From NCBI GenBank assembly GCA_015350385.1, contig WNKI01000002.1, positions 7,763,799 to 7,827,798 on the forward strand: a stretch of 64,000 nucleotides of DNA, read 5' to 3'. Positions 1 to 8,688 of the stretch are shown here, piece by piece. How positions within the stretch are numbered: the first letter of the stretch is position 1; every line of letters begins with the position of its first letter. Source of the stretch: Aculops lycopersici. Taxonomy: Eukaryota > Arthropoda > Arachnida > Trombidiformes > Eriophyidae. Both the position numbers and the translations under genes were made by a program. The notes below the pieces were generated by a model. The model was given only the letters and a program-made list of their open reading frames with translations. It was not told where the DNA came from and did no database searches.

Positions 1-165
1 GATCAGCTGTTAAACTTTCTACGAGTCAGCGAACGAGCGAACAAACAATCGCATCACTTGTACCGCGGTCCGCGAACTGGGAGCTAGTTCGGCTCGCTCA
101 AAACACAAAATAACCGCTAACAAGCACCCAAATCATTCTTTGCACTCATATTTTTTTTTGTGGAT

Positions 166-1163
166 ATGGGGATGGAAGTAATATCAGAGCCCAAGGTTAC
201 AATCGATTGCAAACAAGGTCTTATCAAAGCAGTACGTTTCAATGGTAAGTTAATCTTCTACAGCTGATTAATCAACAGTCAAATCTGGATATCCCGCAAA
301 GATATTAACTATTCCATATTGTGTCATTCCATAATACAGCTGACGGCCAGTATGCGACGACTTGTGGTAGCGATAGGACTATCAAACTCTGGAGGCCTAT
401 CAAATGCTTGGAACTAAAATGCTACAAAGGACACTCGGCCGATGTGATAGATTGTCAAGCCAACGAGGATAGCTCTCAATTCATATCATGCAGTTATGAT
501 AGAAGTGTTATTGTTTGGGACGTCGAAACAGGTAAAATACTGAGAAGGTTCAGAAATTTGGTTGGTCCTTTCAACTCCGTTTGCTATGGAAGATTCAATG
601 CAACAGTGCTCGCGGGGTCGGTTGATGGAACAGTTAGAATATACGACTTGCGAGCTTTAAATGCTTGGGACCCGATACAAAGTTTGACAGAGGCAAGCGA
701 TAGTGTAACTTGTTGCAGAACTTTCGATCACATGATATTTACCACATCTCTTGACAAGTGTTTAAGGAGTTACGATATACGCAAAGGTAAACTACATCAG
801 GATAAGCTGTCGATGTCACTCAATCATTTGGCACTCAACCATGATGCCACTACCCTCCTAGTCACCTGTCTGCGAGGATCACCCTTGTTGGTTGATCGAG
901 ATGAGGCTTCCATACTCAAAGAATATTCAGGCAACGAATCCAAGTTATTCAAGATAGAGAGTACCTTTGCAATGAACGACAGTTGCGTTGTTTCCGGGTC
1001 AGAAGACGGAAGTGTATACATCTGGGACACCATCAATCAAACACCAAAAATTGCTCTTCGACACCCAAAAGTCAACTCGCCTGTGATACAAACGATCTCA
1101 TCCGACTCTCTAGACTATCTGCTAACGGCTTGTTCTAATTATATGTTCATGTGGTCACTCTGA
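166..1163 (+). CDS. Wdr83: WDR83/MORG1-like WD40 repeat protein, two exons
   Basis: WD40 beta-propeller scaffold. In other animals WDR83 organises ERK-pathway components and associates with the spliceosome. Exon 1 is 166..244 and exon 2 is 340..1163; the intron 245..339 has GTAAGT and CAG ends and splits an Ala codon (phase 1). Splicing gives an N-terminus of about 26 residues joined to ADGQYATTCGSDRTIKLWRP, the first WD blade. Further blades end in VIVWDV, VRIYDL, LRSYDI and VYIWDT. The family-typical RSYDIRKGKL stretch and a terminal MFMWSL blade are present. Length is about 300 residues, close to the family's ~315. ATG166 was chosen; ATG172 is also in frame. The gene converges on TUFM, whose stop is only 43 nt away. 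Bub3 was considered, but the blade order and motifs fit WDR83 better. Confidence 0.88.
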
Positions 1164-1189
1164 CTAAATTGAAATCAAAAAATTCTAGA

Positions 1190-1195
1190 TTTATT
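1190..1195 (-). terminator. AATAAA poly(A) signal for TUFM
   Basis: TTTATT on the + strand reads AATAAA on the - strand, 11 nt past the TUFM stop codon. Cleavage 10-30 nt further on would fall right beside the WDR83 stop codon. The two convergent transcripts therefore almost certainly overlap or abut. Confidence 0.6.
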
Positions 1196-1205
1196 CTTGT
1201 TAGCA

Positions 1206-2706
1206 TCACTTGTTCTTCTTCTCTTTTGGCGAGCCCAAATATGTTGGGTCATTACCAAGACCAAGCCTATCCAACATCTGTTTAAACTCCAACTTCTCTT
1301 CCTTGTTTCTGCCCTTCAAGAATTTTTCCTTCTCGGCTGGGGTCATTGGTGGCAGCAGCTTGGTGATGACTCCAGTTCCTAGAGTGCAGCCTCCGTCTCT
1401 GATCGTGAAACGGAGTCCTTGCTCAACAACAATAGGTTTTCTTGATTTGACTGTAACTGTGGCATCCTCACCTCCGACCATCATCTCCCGACCGCTCATA
1501 TCTATACGTACTGTCACATCGAATGTTCGGCAATACATTAAAGCGCCCATAGATGATATCAAGGGCTTGTTCCTTCCACCCTCTTCCTTCTTTAGTAGAT
1601 AGAGTTGAGCTTCGAATTGTTCGACTGGCTTGACGTAACCTGGTGGGGCAACAACCATGCCCCTCTTGACTTCGTCACGCTTTACACCACGCAACAGAAC
1701 TCCAAGAGAATCTCCAGCATGAGCCTCCTCCAGTGACTTGTGGAACATTTCAATTCCGGTGATAGTACTTTTAACGTATTTCTCCAGGCCGACAACCTCG
1801 CAGTCACAGCCCTTCTTGATTGTACCCTGTTCTAAACGACCGGTACAGACGGTTCCTCTTCCAGGTATTGAGTGTACATGTTCCACGGGAATAAGAAACG
1901 GCTTGTCTAAAGCTCTAGTTGGAGTTGGTATGTATCCGTCAACTGCTTCGAGCAATTTGTTCACCGACTCAACTCCAAGCTCTGGCTCTCGTTCTTCGAG
2001 GGCACAAAGGGCTGATCCATGGATAATTGGCGTGTTATCACCATCGAAACCAAGCTCGGTCATCAATTCACGTAGTTCCATTTCGACAAGCTCAATCGTC
2101 TCCTTGTCGGCCACATCGCACTTGTTCAAATAAATAACAACTTTCTCGATACCAATCTGTTTGGCCAGTATAAGATGCTCACGAGTTTGTGGCATGGGAC
2201 CGTCCGTTGCTGCTACAACCAGTATTGCGCCGTCCATTTGGTTGGCCCCAGTAATCATGTTCTTGATATAGTCAGCATGCCCTGGACAGTCCGTGTGGCC
2301 ATAGTGCCTGTTTGGTGTCGAATACTCTACATGCGCACTGTTGATAGTGATACCCCTCTTCCGTTCCTCGGGTGCATTGTCGATGTCCTCGTATGACTTC
2401 ACCTTGGCCATCTTCTTCTTGGCCAGGTGCTTGGTTATGGCCGCCGTGAGTGTTGTCTTACCATGATCGACATGACCGATGGTCCCGACATTACAATGAG
2501 GCTTGTCTCTTTTGTAAGTTTTTGCACCTCCAACTCCAGGAGGCTTAGGAGGAGCGGCCATGTGACGAGATTGAATCAGATTTGGATAAGCGGGGGCCAT
2601 CTGCTTGATAACGCAATAGCTAGTTGCCCTGAGGACTGTCAATCGACTTGGGTTGCATAGTTGCGCTCTCAGACCGCAATAAAGCGATCTTCTGAGAGAT
2701 TCCATG
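1206..2706 (-). CDS. Tufm: mitochondrial translation elongation factor Tu
   Basis: GTPase that delivers aminoacyl-tRNA to the mitochondrial ribosome. It is one exon of 499 residues. The reading frame is open to 2714, but the first ATG is at 2706 (MESLRRSLYC). A basic N-terminal presequence of about 50 residues fits mitochondrial import. G1 is GHVDHGKT (residues 77-84), followed by the switch-I RGITI, G3 DCPGH, G4 NKCD and G5 SALC. Domains II and III are complete (TGVITKLLPP near the C-terminus), and a Lys-rich C-terminal extension ends in KEKKNK. It is divergent from PAF1 with 234 bp between start codons, so the two probably share a promoter region. Confidence 0.98.
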
Positions 2707-2940
2707 ATCGGCAAATGATATTTTTGATGTGATTATTATAACATGAATATTGCAAAATCGCTAATAAACAATGAACTCCGAATTTGCGGCCATGAAAAAC
2801 ACACTTTTCTCGCGCACGCTTTTTTCACTTCCCGCTCAGTGGAACATTTGCCAGGTCGATTATACTCGCTAAATAAGATATAACTCAAAGCCTTAATCTT
2901 TTATATTAACAAAATTATTACAAATCTATCATTAACAAGT

Positions 2941-4275
2941 ATGTCACAAACAAAACCATCCGCGAGTGGGAGATCCAGTCAAGGTCCCACGAGATGGCCC
3001 GTTCTTGGAAACAGTCTTTTCGTGAAAGTTAAATTCAGCAACAATCTACCCGACTTGCCTTTCGATCCCAAATTCATAGTAAATCCTTTGGATATATCAA
3101 GATTTGTTAATTATGAAACTACTAACTTAGAACAAAATTCCAAACACGAACTGATCACATCCACAGATCTAGGCGTGGATATCGATCTTATACAACCAGA
3201 CAGGTATAATAACAAAGACAACGCTATTCATGATCCAGAAGACGAGAGACTGATCAATGACGACGAGCCTCTACTGTCCTCAAGCAAAAGGAGCGCTCGA
3301 GATAAACCCCATTCCATATTACATAACAAAGTGGTTCCATGGCTCAAGAAAACAGAATATATTTCAACGGAATACAATCGATATGGTTCAGGTAATGAGA
3401 AAACAGAAACCAAAGTTGGCTACAATGTTCGCAAGAACATGAAAGAGGAAGATCTCTTCTTAGATAAGGATAGCCAGATTAGAGCCATCAACCAAACATT
3501 CGAAGCGGCACAAAAACCAATTGAGAAGCATCCAACAAAGCCTGGTGTAACAGCCGAGAGAGTCTTGCCTGTATTCCCAGATTACGAGATGTGGAAGTAT
3601 TTCTTTGCCCATGTCAAGTTTGATAGCGAGCCAGCGGAGTCATCAAAAGCTGACCAAGTTTCTCAAGCTATTGTTAGGGGTGCTTATGATGAAGAGGCAC
3701 AAGAGAACTTTGTTGTCTACTTTCTACCCACCGAAGTTACCATGGCTGATAGATTACTCGACGAAAGTCACGGAATGGAATACACCGAGAATAAAGAATA
3801 TGAGTACAAGTCAAATAGAGAGTACACCTGGTCGGCCAAGCAACACAGCCAAGGTGATGACTTCTTCTTTGTCATAAGGGACGATGCAGTTTACTATAAT
3901 CGACTATCGATGGAGGTCATGCTCAGAAAGCGAAGAACTAAGAGCCGAAATGCAACAACAACGTTGGTAGTTAAAAATCGTGAGGTCAATGAAGAGGAGA
4001 TTGAATGTCAGAAGCAGAAGCTGGATCAATTGAAGAAACCGAGTCCGACACTATCGCAAGATCTCACTCTTGATGCAGAGACTTTGGAAAAATCATATGA
4101 GAATATGCAACAAGCCAAGGATAGCTCAAGTACCGGAGACCAAGAAGCTCATTCAAAACCTGAAGATGATGACGACAATTCATCCGAAGCATCATCAGCG
4201 AGCGAGTCTTCATCAGAGGCCGAAAGCTCTAGTGCCGAATCTTCTTCAGATAGTGAGAGCGCAGAAGGCGAATGA
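2941..4275 (+). CDS. Paf1: PAF1, subunit of the RNA polymerase II Paf1 complex
   Basis: Nuclear elongation factor, scaffold of the Paf1 complex that promotes Pol II elongation and co-transcriptional histone modification. Single exon, 444 residues. The conserved N-terminal block is clear: LPDLPFDPKF (about residues 36-45), then DLGVDIDLI and PWLKKTEYISTEYNRYG. The middle carries VLPVFPDYEMWK and a conserved YFLPTE stretch; REYTWSAK and VYYNRLS follow. The tail from about 390 is Ser/Glu/Asp-rich, as in all PAF1 proteins but shorter. ATG2941 follows an A-rich leader. Its stop lies 13 nt from the stop of the convergent MRPS17 gene. Confidence 0.97.
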   Translation: MSQTKPSASGRSSQGPTRWPVLGNSLFVKVKFSNNLPDLPFDPKFIVNPLDISRFVNYETTNLEQNSKHELITSTDLGVDIDLIQPDRYNNKDNAIHDPEDERLINDDEPLLSSSKRSARDKPHSILHNKVVPWLKKTEYISTEYNRYGSGNEKTETKVGYNVRKNMKEEDLFLDKDSQIRAINQTFEAAQKPIEKHPTKPGVTAERVLPVFPDYEMWKYFFAHVKFDSEPAESSKADQVSQAIVRGAYDEEAQENFVVYFLPTEVTMADRLLDESHGMEYTENKEYEYKSNREYTWSAKQHSQGDDFFFVIRDDAVYYNRLSMEVMLRKRRTKSRNATTTLVVKNREVNEEEIECQKQKLDQLKKPSPTLSQDLTLDAETLEKSYENMQQAKDSSSTGDQEAHSKPEDDDDNSSEASSASESSSEAESSSAESSSDSESAEGE

Positions 4276-4288
4276 TGATGGGCATCAA

Positions 4289-4648
4289 CTATACCTGCAA
4301 CTTTATTTCCTCAAGCCTTCGCATTTCATCATCGTAATGGATACCCAACGAACGGCGACCAGTTAGAGGATCTATCCACTCGCCGTACTTATACACTAAT
4401 TTCTCTACTTTATGATTAACTCCCTCATCAATAGGACTAGCTTGTTTTCTTAGCAATACCCAATCTCCTGATGCGCAAATGTTGCCCTCGTCAAGCGCGT
4501 ATATTGACTCCTGTTCCCTAAAATACATGCATATGTGTGAGTTGAATCTATGCTTTGGAATACCAATCTTGACAACGTTTCTGTATCTATCATGAGAGAC
4601 CCTGCCCATGATTAGGGAGCCCAAATTCTTAATTGCCGGGGCAGCCAT
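4289..4648 (-). CDS. Mrps17: mitochondrial small-subunit ribosomal protein uS17m
   Basis: Component of the mitochondrial 28S ribosomal subunit. Single exon, 119 residues against about 130 in human. The S17 OB-fold begins around LIMGRVSHDRYRNVVKIGI and continues with a GDWVLL core, then the mitochondrial-type LVYKYGEWIDPLTG motif that in vertebrates reads VFKVGKVIDPVTG. ATG4648 is the first Met (MAAPAIKNLG). It is convergent with PAF1 (13 nt gap between stops) and divergent from the CENP-C homologue. The function is inferred from family resemblance only. Confidence 0.9.
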   Translation of the reverse strand: MAAPAIKNLGSLIMGRVSHDRYRNVVKIGIPKHRFNSHICMYFREQESIYALDEGNICASGDWVLLRKQASPIDEGVNHKVEKLVYKYGEWIDPLTGRRSLGIHYDDEMRRLEEIKLQV

Positions 4649-5193
4649 TTTGATAATATTGTTTATATTTATTCAACTATTGATCAATGATGCCATGCGC
4701 CCAATGTGACACAATAAATTCGTACATCTGTACGAGCAGAATCATCCAGCCAATGGTAGTAGAACCAGACGAGTTACGCGAGAGGCACCGAGCAGAGCAC
4801 GAAAACATACAGTCAAAAGCTGAATAATCATATATTCACTGAGCGGCCAGCGCTGGCATGGCAGCGATGCCAGGCTGTAGTGTTTACAAAAACAACGCTC
4901 ACGATCTAACACAGTCTGACTCCCTCTCCCCGCACAGTCGACAACCTTCGCACGCGCTGCGGCCCTAAAACAGCGCGAAAAACCGTTGGATGGTCAACTG
5001 GAGCGATTTGCGAATCGATCTAATGAGCATACAGGCGCTAATTTTGAATGCAGAAGTCTATTGTATAAATTGAAAAATAGTATATCAACACTGAAGAAAA
5101 AGTTGCAAGAGACAACTGTCTCGATGAAACACGCGTAAATATTACAAATTTTGCTACGTAACTGCGCTAAGATTCGCAAGAAAAAAACCCACC
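4649..5193. promoter_or_regulatory. divergent intergenic region MRPS17 / CENP-C homologue
   Basis: 545 bp between two divergent start codons. I see no coding sequence. It holds a perfect 12-bp palindrome at 4846..4857 (GCCAGCGCTGGC) that overlaps a 7-bp inverted repeat (CTGGCAT at 4853..4859 and ATGCCAG at 4867..4873). Confidence 0.5.
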
Positions 5194-6339
5194 ATGGCTC
5201 CAAACTGGTTCAAGAATATTGATTTTGGTCGTGATATGACCAACCGGCCCCTTGGGGGTCTCGAAAATTTCAAGAAGAACCTCGGAAAGAAATTGGATGA
5301 GGTGACCTTCGCGTCTTCCACCTGCATCGTGGAGGAGGCAATTTCCGAGGATGAATTCGAGGAAGAAAGGATATTTGGAGGCGACGCAACTTACGAGGCA
5401 GATAACCCACCTGCCCCCGAACAGGAGAATTTTCAAGTTGAACCATCGCCGAGTGTTCGAGAAAGCCCAGAAGCTTCGCCCAGGCGAAGCGCCTGCACCA
5501 GTTCGCTCAGGCAAAGCACCTTCATCGGTTCGCCCAGACGAAGGACCTCAACCGGTTCGCCCAGACGAAGGACCTCAACCGGTTCGCCCAGGAGAAGCAC
5601 CTCAACCGGTTCGCCCGAGCAAAGCACCTCCATCGATTCGCCCAAGCAAAGCACCTCCATCAGTTCGCCCAGACGAAGGACCTCCATCGGTTCACCCAGA
5701 CGGAGGACCTCCACCGGTTTGCTCAGGCAAAGCGCCTCCATCGGTTCGCCCAAGCAAAGCACCTTCATCGGTTCGCCCAGACGGAGGACCTCCACCGGTT
5801 CGCCCAAGCAAAGCGCCTCCACCGGTTCGCCCCGGCGTTCGAAGCGGCGCAAATACGCGCCCTTGAATTTTGCGAGGGGTGAACGGCTCATCTACCGCAA
5901 CAACGAGGTCGTCGGATATTGCGAAGGTTTCCCGGAAAAATATGACTACTCCAGAGCCCGCAAAACTAAGCCAACTGGTCAAGGGAAAAATACAACTGTC
6001 AAGATACCTAACAACACTCTGACCAAAGATGAAGTTGTCTTCAGAGATTCAGCGACGGGCAAGTTTTCATATTATGTCAAGCAGACAAAGAAAGGCATCC
6101 ACGGCTTTGTTAAAATCCCCCCGAAGCAATGCAAACCATCCGCAAAAGTCGGAATCAATTGGACTTACACATTTTCAGTACACCAAGGCCACATACAATT
6201 GAAAACGGACGGCAAGCAACCGGTATACATGAAACCCGGTTCGGACTTCCATGAGGTTGACCAAGGAGAGCAGTATTCAATCAAAAACATAGGGCCTTGC
6301 GATGCTATAATCCAATACGACGCGAATTTATTAGATTAG
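5194..6339 (+). CDS. Cenpc: CENP-C-like inner kinetochore protein with SPRR repeat array
   Basis: CENP-C reads the CENP-A nucleosome and links it to the outer kinetochore. Single exon, 381 residues, much shorter than vertebrate CENP-C (over 900). Start ATG5194 has a near-perfect Kozak context (ACCATGG). Residues 1-94 are acidic and mixed. Residues 95-211 are 13 tandem nonapeptides of the type SPRRRTSTG. Residues 212-240 match the CENP-C motif (RRSKR, then PLNFARGERLIY, where human has PLEYWRGERIDY). Residues about 280-381 match the C-terminal cupin dimerisation domain, ending GSDFHEVDQGEQYSIKNIG. The usually conserved motif Trp is Ala227. The stop codon overlaps that of PDCD10. Alternative: another cupin protein, but motif plus cupin in this order is characteristic of CENP-C/Mif2. 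Confidence 0.85.
   Translation: MAPNWFKNIDFGRDMTNRPLGGLENFKKNLGKKLDEVTFASSTCIVEEAISEDEFEEERIFGGDATYEADNPPAPEQENFQVEPSPSVRESPEASPRRSACTSSLRQSTFIGSPRRRTSTGSPRRRTSTGSPRRSTSTGSPEQSTSIDSPKQSTSISSPRRRTSIGSPRRRTSTGLLRQSASIGSPKQSTFIGSPRRRTSTGSPKQSASTGSPRRSKRRKYAPLNFARGERLIYRNNEVVGYCEGFPEKYDYSRARKTKPTGQGKNTTVKIPNNTLTKDEVVFRDSATGKFSYYVKQTKKGIHGFVKIPPKQCKPSAKVGINWTYTFSVHQGHIQLKTDGKQPVYMKPGSDFHEVDQGEQYSIKNIGPCDAIIQYDANLLD
5476..5826 (+). repeat. 27-bp coding minisatellite, 13 copies
   Basis: Thirteen head-to-tail 27-bp units encode nonapeptides of the CENP-C homologue (consensus SPRRRTSTG, with variants such as SPKQSTFIG and SLRQSTFIG). Some adjacent units are identical at DNA level, for example around 5527..5580. 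Long reading frames are open through the array in other frames on both strands, a by-product of the 27-bp periodicity; I do not regard them as genes. Confidence 0.95.
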
Positions 6340-6926
6340 TGACGCCTTATAGATAGTTCTATTGCATAAATCTGATTGATCAGGTGAGCAGCCGAATTGT
6401 AGACCGGTTGTGTTTCTCCCTCCTTGAAAAACTCCTTAAGCTTGTTGCTAAATCGTTTGGACGACCTGATAAAGTCCCTCTTCCTATCATCCAACTTAAG
6501 TCTCAAAGTCTCCGATTCGGTTCTATTTATGATATCCGTCAGGCAATCTAAAAGCTTCTTTATGGAGCTTGCAACTTCTTTGATGGTCTCCAGAAAAACC
6601 TTCCTATCTGTGATCTCATTGGGTATGCGTCCCAATGTTCTCTTGAGGGCATTTGATCTCTTGCTGAGTTCTGTTTGCGTATCCTCTGTGATGGTACTTT
6701 GAATTAGAAGAAGAGATTTCGTTATATCAATATCAGGATCCACATGTTGTGTGAATTTGGTTATCATTTCCAATATCAATCCTGGGTAAGCTGACTCGGC
6801 CTTCAATAGAGCCAGCTTTATGTCTAATGCCGTTTCATGTGATTGCAGTTCTATTTTATTTAAAGCTGGCTTAATTAATAATGGTAATATCAGGTTTGCT
6901 ATGACAGGTGGGTTATCTCTAGCCAT
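6336..6926 (-). CDS. Pdcd10: PDCD10 / CCM3
   Basis: Adaptor of the STRIPAK complex and of GCK-III kinases. Single exon, 196 residues (human 212). The dimerisation helices come first, including a LLKAESAYPGL stretch like the family's FIKAEKENPGL. The strongest match is RIPNEITDRKVFLETIKEVA followed by SSIKKLLD. The C-terminal FAT-homology helices include SSKRFSNKLKEFFKEG and a HLINQIY segment that normally binds paxillin, CCM2 or striatin. ATG6926 is the first Met. Its TAA occupies 6336..6338, so coding regions overlap the CENP-C homologue by 4 nt tail to tail. It is divergent from the PTB protein, with 175 bp between start codons. Confidence 0.92.
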   Translation of the reverse strand: MARDNPPVIANLILPLLIKPALNKIELQSHETALDIKLALLKAESAYPGLILEMITKFTQHVDPDIDITKSLLLIQSTITEDTQTELSKRSNALKRTLGRIPNEITDRKVFLETIKEVASSIKKLLDCLTDIINRTESETLRLKLDDRKRDFIRSSKRFSNKLKEFFKEGETQPVYNSAAHLINQIYAIELSIRRH

Positions 6927-7101
6927 TTTGATTCGATTCGAATTTGCGATGATTGACTCCTTGATAACATAAATAAAAATAACAATAATGGATTTCCAGC
7001 TGTCCGCTGTCAGTGTTAATGTTTATGCGGCCCAGTGTGTTGTAGGAGACATTTTGCTGGACTGCGCAAAACGATGAAAATCCTCAGACATCTCCTTGAT
7101 C

Positions 7102-7653
7102 ATGGATTCATTACAATCGTTTATTAAATGCATCTACCGAGGAAGTATCAGGACCGAGTCAGTGGAATCGATAGGAGAAGAATTGGGTATGGAATTATCT
7201 GTTAGGAACATTGATGAACACGGGGGCGAAATATCTCGCGGCAAGTTCAGCTTGATCGACGGCAACCTAATATATTCAATGGAAGGTTTCGAGCCAATAA
7301 TATGGCCAATAGATTTGATACGCAGATTCGGAGGCTCAAACAAAAAGTTTATATTCGAAGCGGGTCGAAGATGCCGAACAGGCGAAGGCATTTATATATT
7401 CGAAACCATTTCCAACGATGAATCGTTTGACGCTATAAGAACCAGAATGGGCCGATTCCGGGGCAAAATTGACAAATCGACCTCAACAGAAAATCCACAA
7501 CACCACCAAGAACCACAACAACAACAGCAACATCAACAAAAACAAACAAGTGGTCCACTCCGATCTATACCTTACACCTTGATTGACTTTGATACAACAA
7601 AAGCTTTAACTGAATCTGTACAAGCACATGCGGCAAGTAGAGCAAGTAAATAG
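7102..7653 (+). CDS. IRS-type PTB-domain adaptor, FRS2-like, short
   Basis: Probable phosphotyrosine-binding adaptor of receptor tyrosine kinase signalling. It is 183 residues from ATG7102 (MDSLQSF); no in-frame ATG lies upstream before the frame begins at TTG7096. Residues about 25-125 look like an IRS/FRS2 PTB domain: a WPIDLIRRFG strand (FRS2 has WHYLCLRRYG) and FEAGRRCRTGEGIYIF (FRS2 has FESGRRCQTGQGIFAF). A Gln/His-rich linker follows, then IPYTLIDFDTTKAL, resembling the FRS2/IRS tail motif YAVIDIERTAAM. There is no N-terminal Gly for myristoylation as in FRS2, and the long tyrosine-rich tail is missing. DOK or another IRS-PTB family member is possible. It converges on tropomyosin with 100 bp between stops. 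Confidence 0.65.
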   Translation: MDSLQSFIKCIYRGSIRTESVESIGEELGMELSVRNIDEHGGEISRGKFSLIDGNLIYSMEGFEPIIWPIDLIRRFGGSNKKFIFEAGRRCRTGEGIYIFETISNDESFDAIRTRMGRFRGKIDKSTSTENPQHHQEPQQQQQHQQKQTSGPLRSIPYTLIDFDTTKALTESVQAHAASRASK

Positions 7654-7753
7654 TAAACAATTGTAAAATAAGGAGTAAATCTCGCGGATAGTTGAAATAT
7701 TTATACGTGTATATATAAATGATAACTTTATCATTATACATCAATAACTATTT

Positions 7754-8482
7754 CTAACAAGCAGTTAGTTCCGAGAAAGTTTGATCTAGTTCCTCTGAGA
7801 TGTGTTTGTACTTTTCACGTTCATTAACTAGCGCCTCCTCCAACCTGTCCACTTCCTTCTGTAGTTTTTGTACCGTTCTTTCGGCGAACTCGGCCCGCGA
7901 TTCCGCTTCCTGAAGTCTCTGCTGAACTGTCTTAACAGCTAACTCATAAGCTTGCTGTTTCTCCAATGCTTTCTCCTCGCTTAGTTCTAGGGATCTCAAA
8001 TTGTTTCCAACCACATTAAGCTCCTCCTCGAGCTCGGCCCTTTTAGTTTCCGCCTTGCTTGCTCGATCCTCTGCTCGCTGTAGGTCGGCCTCCACAAGTG
8101 ACAGCTTCACTTCTAATTCATCGTACTTCCGATTTGAATCCTCGGCCATTAGCCTCGTTTCTCTAAGTGAAGTTTCAAGGGCATCTAGTTTATCCTCATC
8201 GGTTGCAGCTCGATGCTCGAGCATCTTGCGAGCTCGCTCACCTTCATCTGAAATAGCTGTCGCTTCTTCGAGTTTTTGACTGGACACTTTGAGTCGTTCC
8301 TCGGATCTCTCGATTTCCTCTTCGAGTAACTGGATTCTCCTACTTAATGCCGCGGCCTCACTCTCAGCCCTATCGGCCCTTTCCTTTTGCTCCTTTAGAT
8401 GTTTTTCATTCAACTCGGCGCGATCGATCGCAGTTTCAAGTCCCTCCTTGTAAGCCTGAAGCTTTTTTCTAATAATATCCAT
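7754..8482 (-). CDS. Tpm: tropomyosin, 242 residues, coding region in one exon
   Basis: Actin-filament coiled-coil protein. The whole 242-residue chain is a heptad coiled coil starting MDIIRKKLQA and ending ELDQTFSELTAC. Signature blocks are LSRRIQLLEEEIERSEERL, RKYDELEVKL and ESRAEFAERTVQKLQKEVDR. Compared with 284-residue muscle tropomyosin, residues 1-38 are present and the next matching residue corresponds to 81. Exactly the 42 residues of the second vertebrate coding exon are absent, which keeps heptad phase. All residues come from a single exon, unusual for a family with about ten coding exons. A putative 5' UTR intron lies upstream. No other tropomyosin gene is visible in the window. 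Confidence 0.95.
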   Translation of the reverse strand: MDIIRKKLQAYKEGLETAIDRAELNEKHLKEQKERADRAESEAAALSRRIQLLEEEIERSEERLKVSSQKLEEATAISDEGERARKMLEHRAATDEDKLDALETSLRETRLMAEDSNRKYDELEVKLSLVEADLQRAEDRASKAETKRAELEEELNVVGNNLRSLELSEEKALEKQQAYELAVKTVQQRLQEAESRAEFAERTVQKLQKEVDRLEEALVNEREKYKHISEELDQTFSELTAC

Positions 8483-8588
8483 GACTACAGTGTAGGTTTA
8501 TTTGATAGTGGATCAAGAATAAGATGATTGGAACAAATGCTTTCGGCAGTAGCGTAATATTCACTGGGCTTGGTTTTTGTTACGGGGT

Positions 8589-8688
8589 CTAAAATAATAA
8601 AAAGTTGGTGGTTTTTAAGATTGATGGCACATCAGTTGCTAGTTTGTATGTCAATCGCTCTCAAGAGTAATATAGAAAGTATGATTAC
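8589..8688 (-). other. putative 5' UTR intron of the tropomyosin gene
   Basis: On the - strand a donor CAG|GTAATC begins at 8688 and an acceptor with a pyrimidine-rich TTTTTATTATTTTAG ends at 8589. This would give a 100-nt intron about 100 nt upstream of the tropomyosin ATG, a size like other introns here. It rests on splice consensus only. Confidence 0.4.

Noticed and set aside
5351..5891. Long open frames on both strands across the CENP-C repeat array
   Set aside because: They follow from a 27-bp repeat that cannot contain a stop in those frames; only the 5194 frame has a good start and flanking conserved domains.
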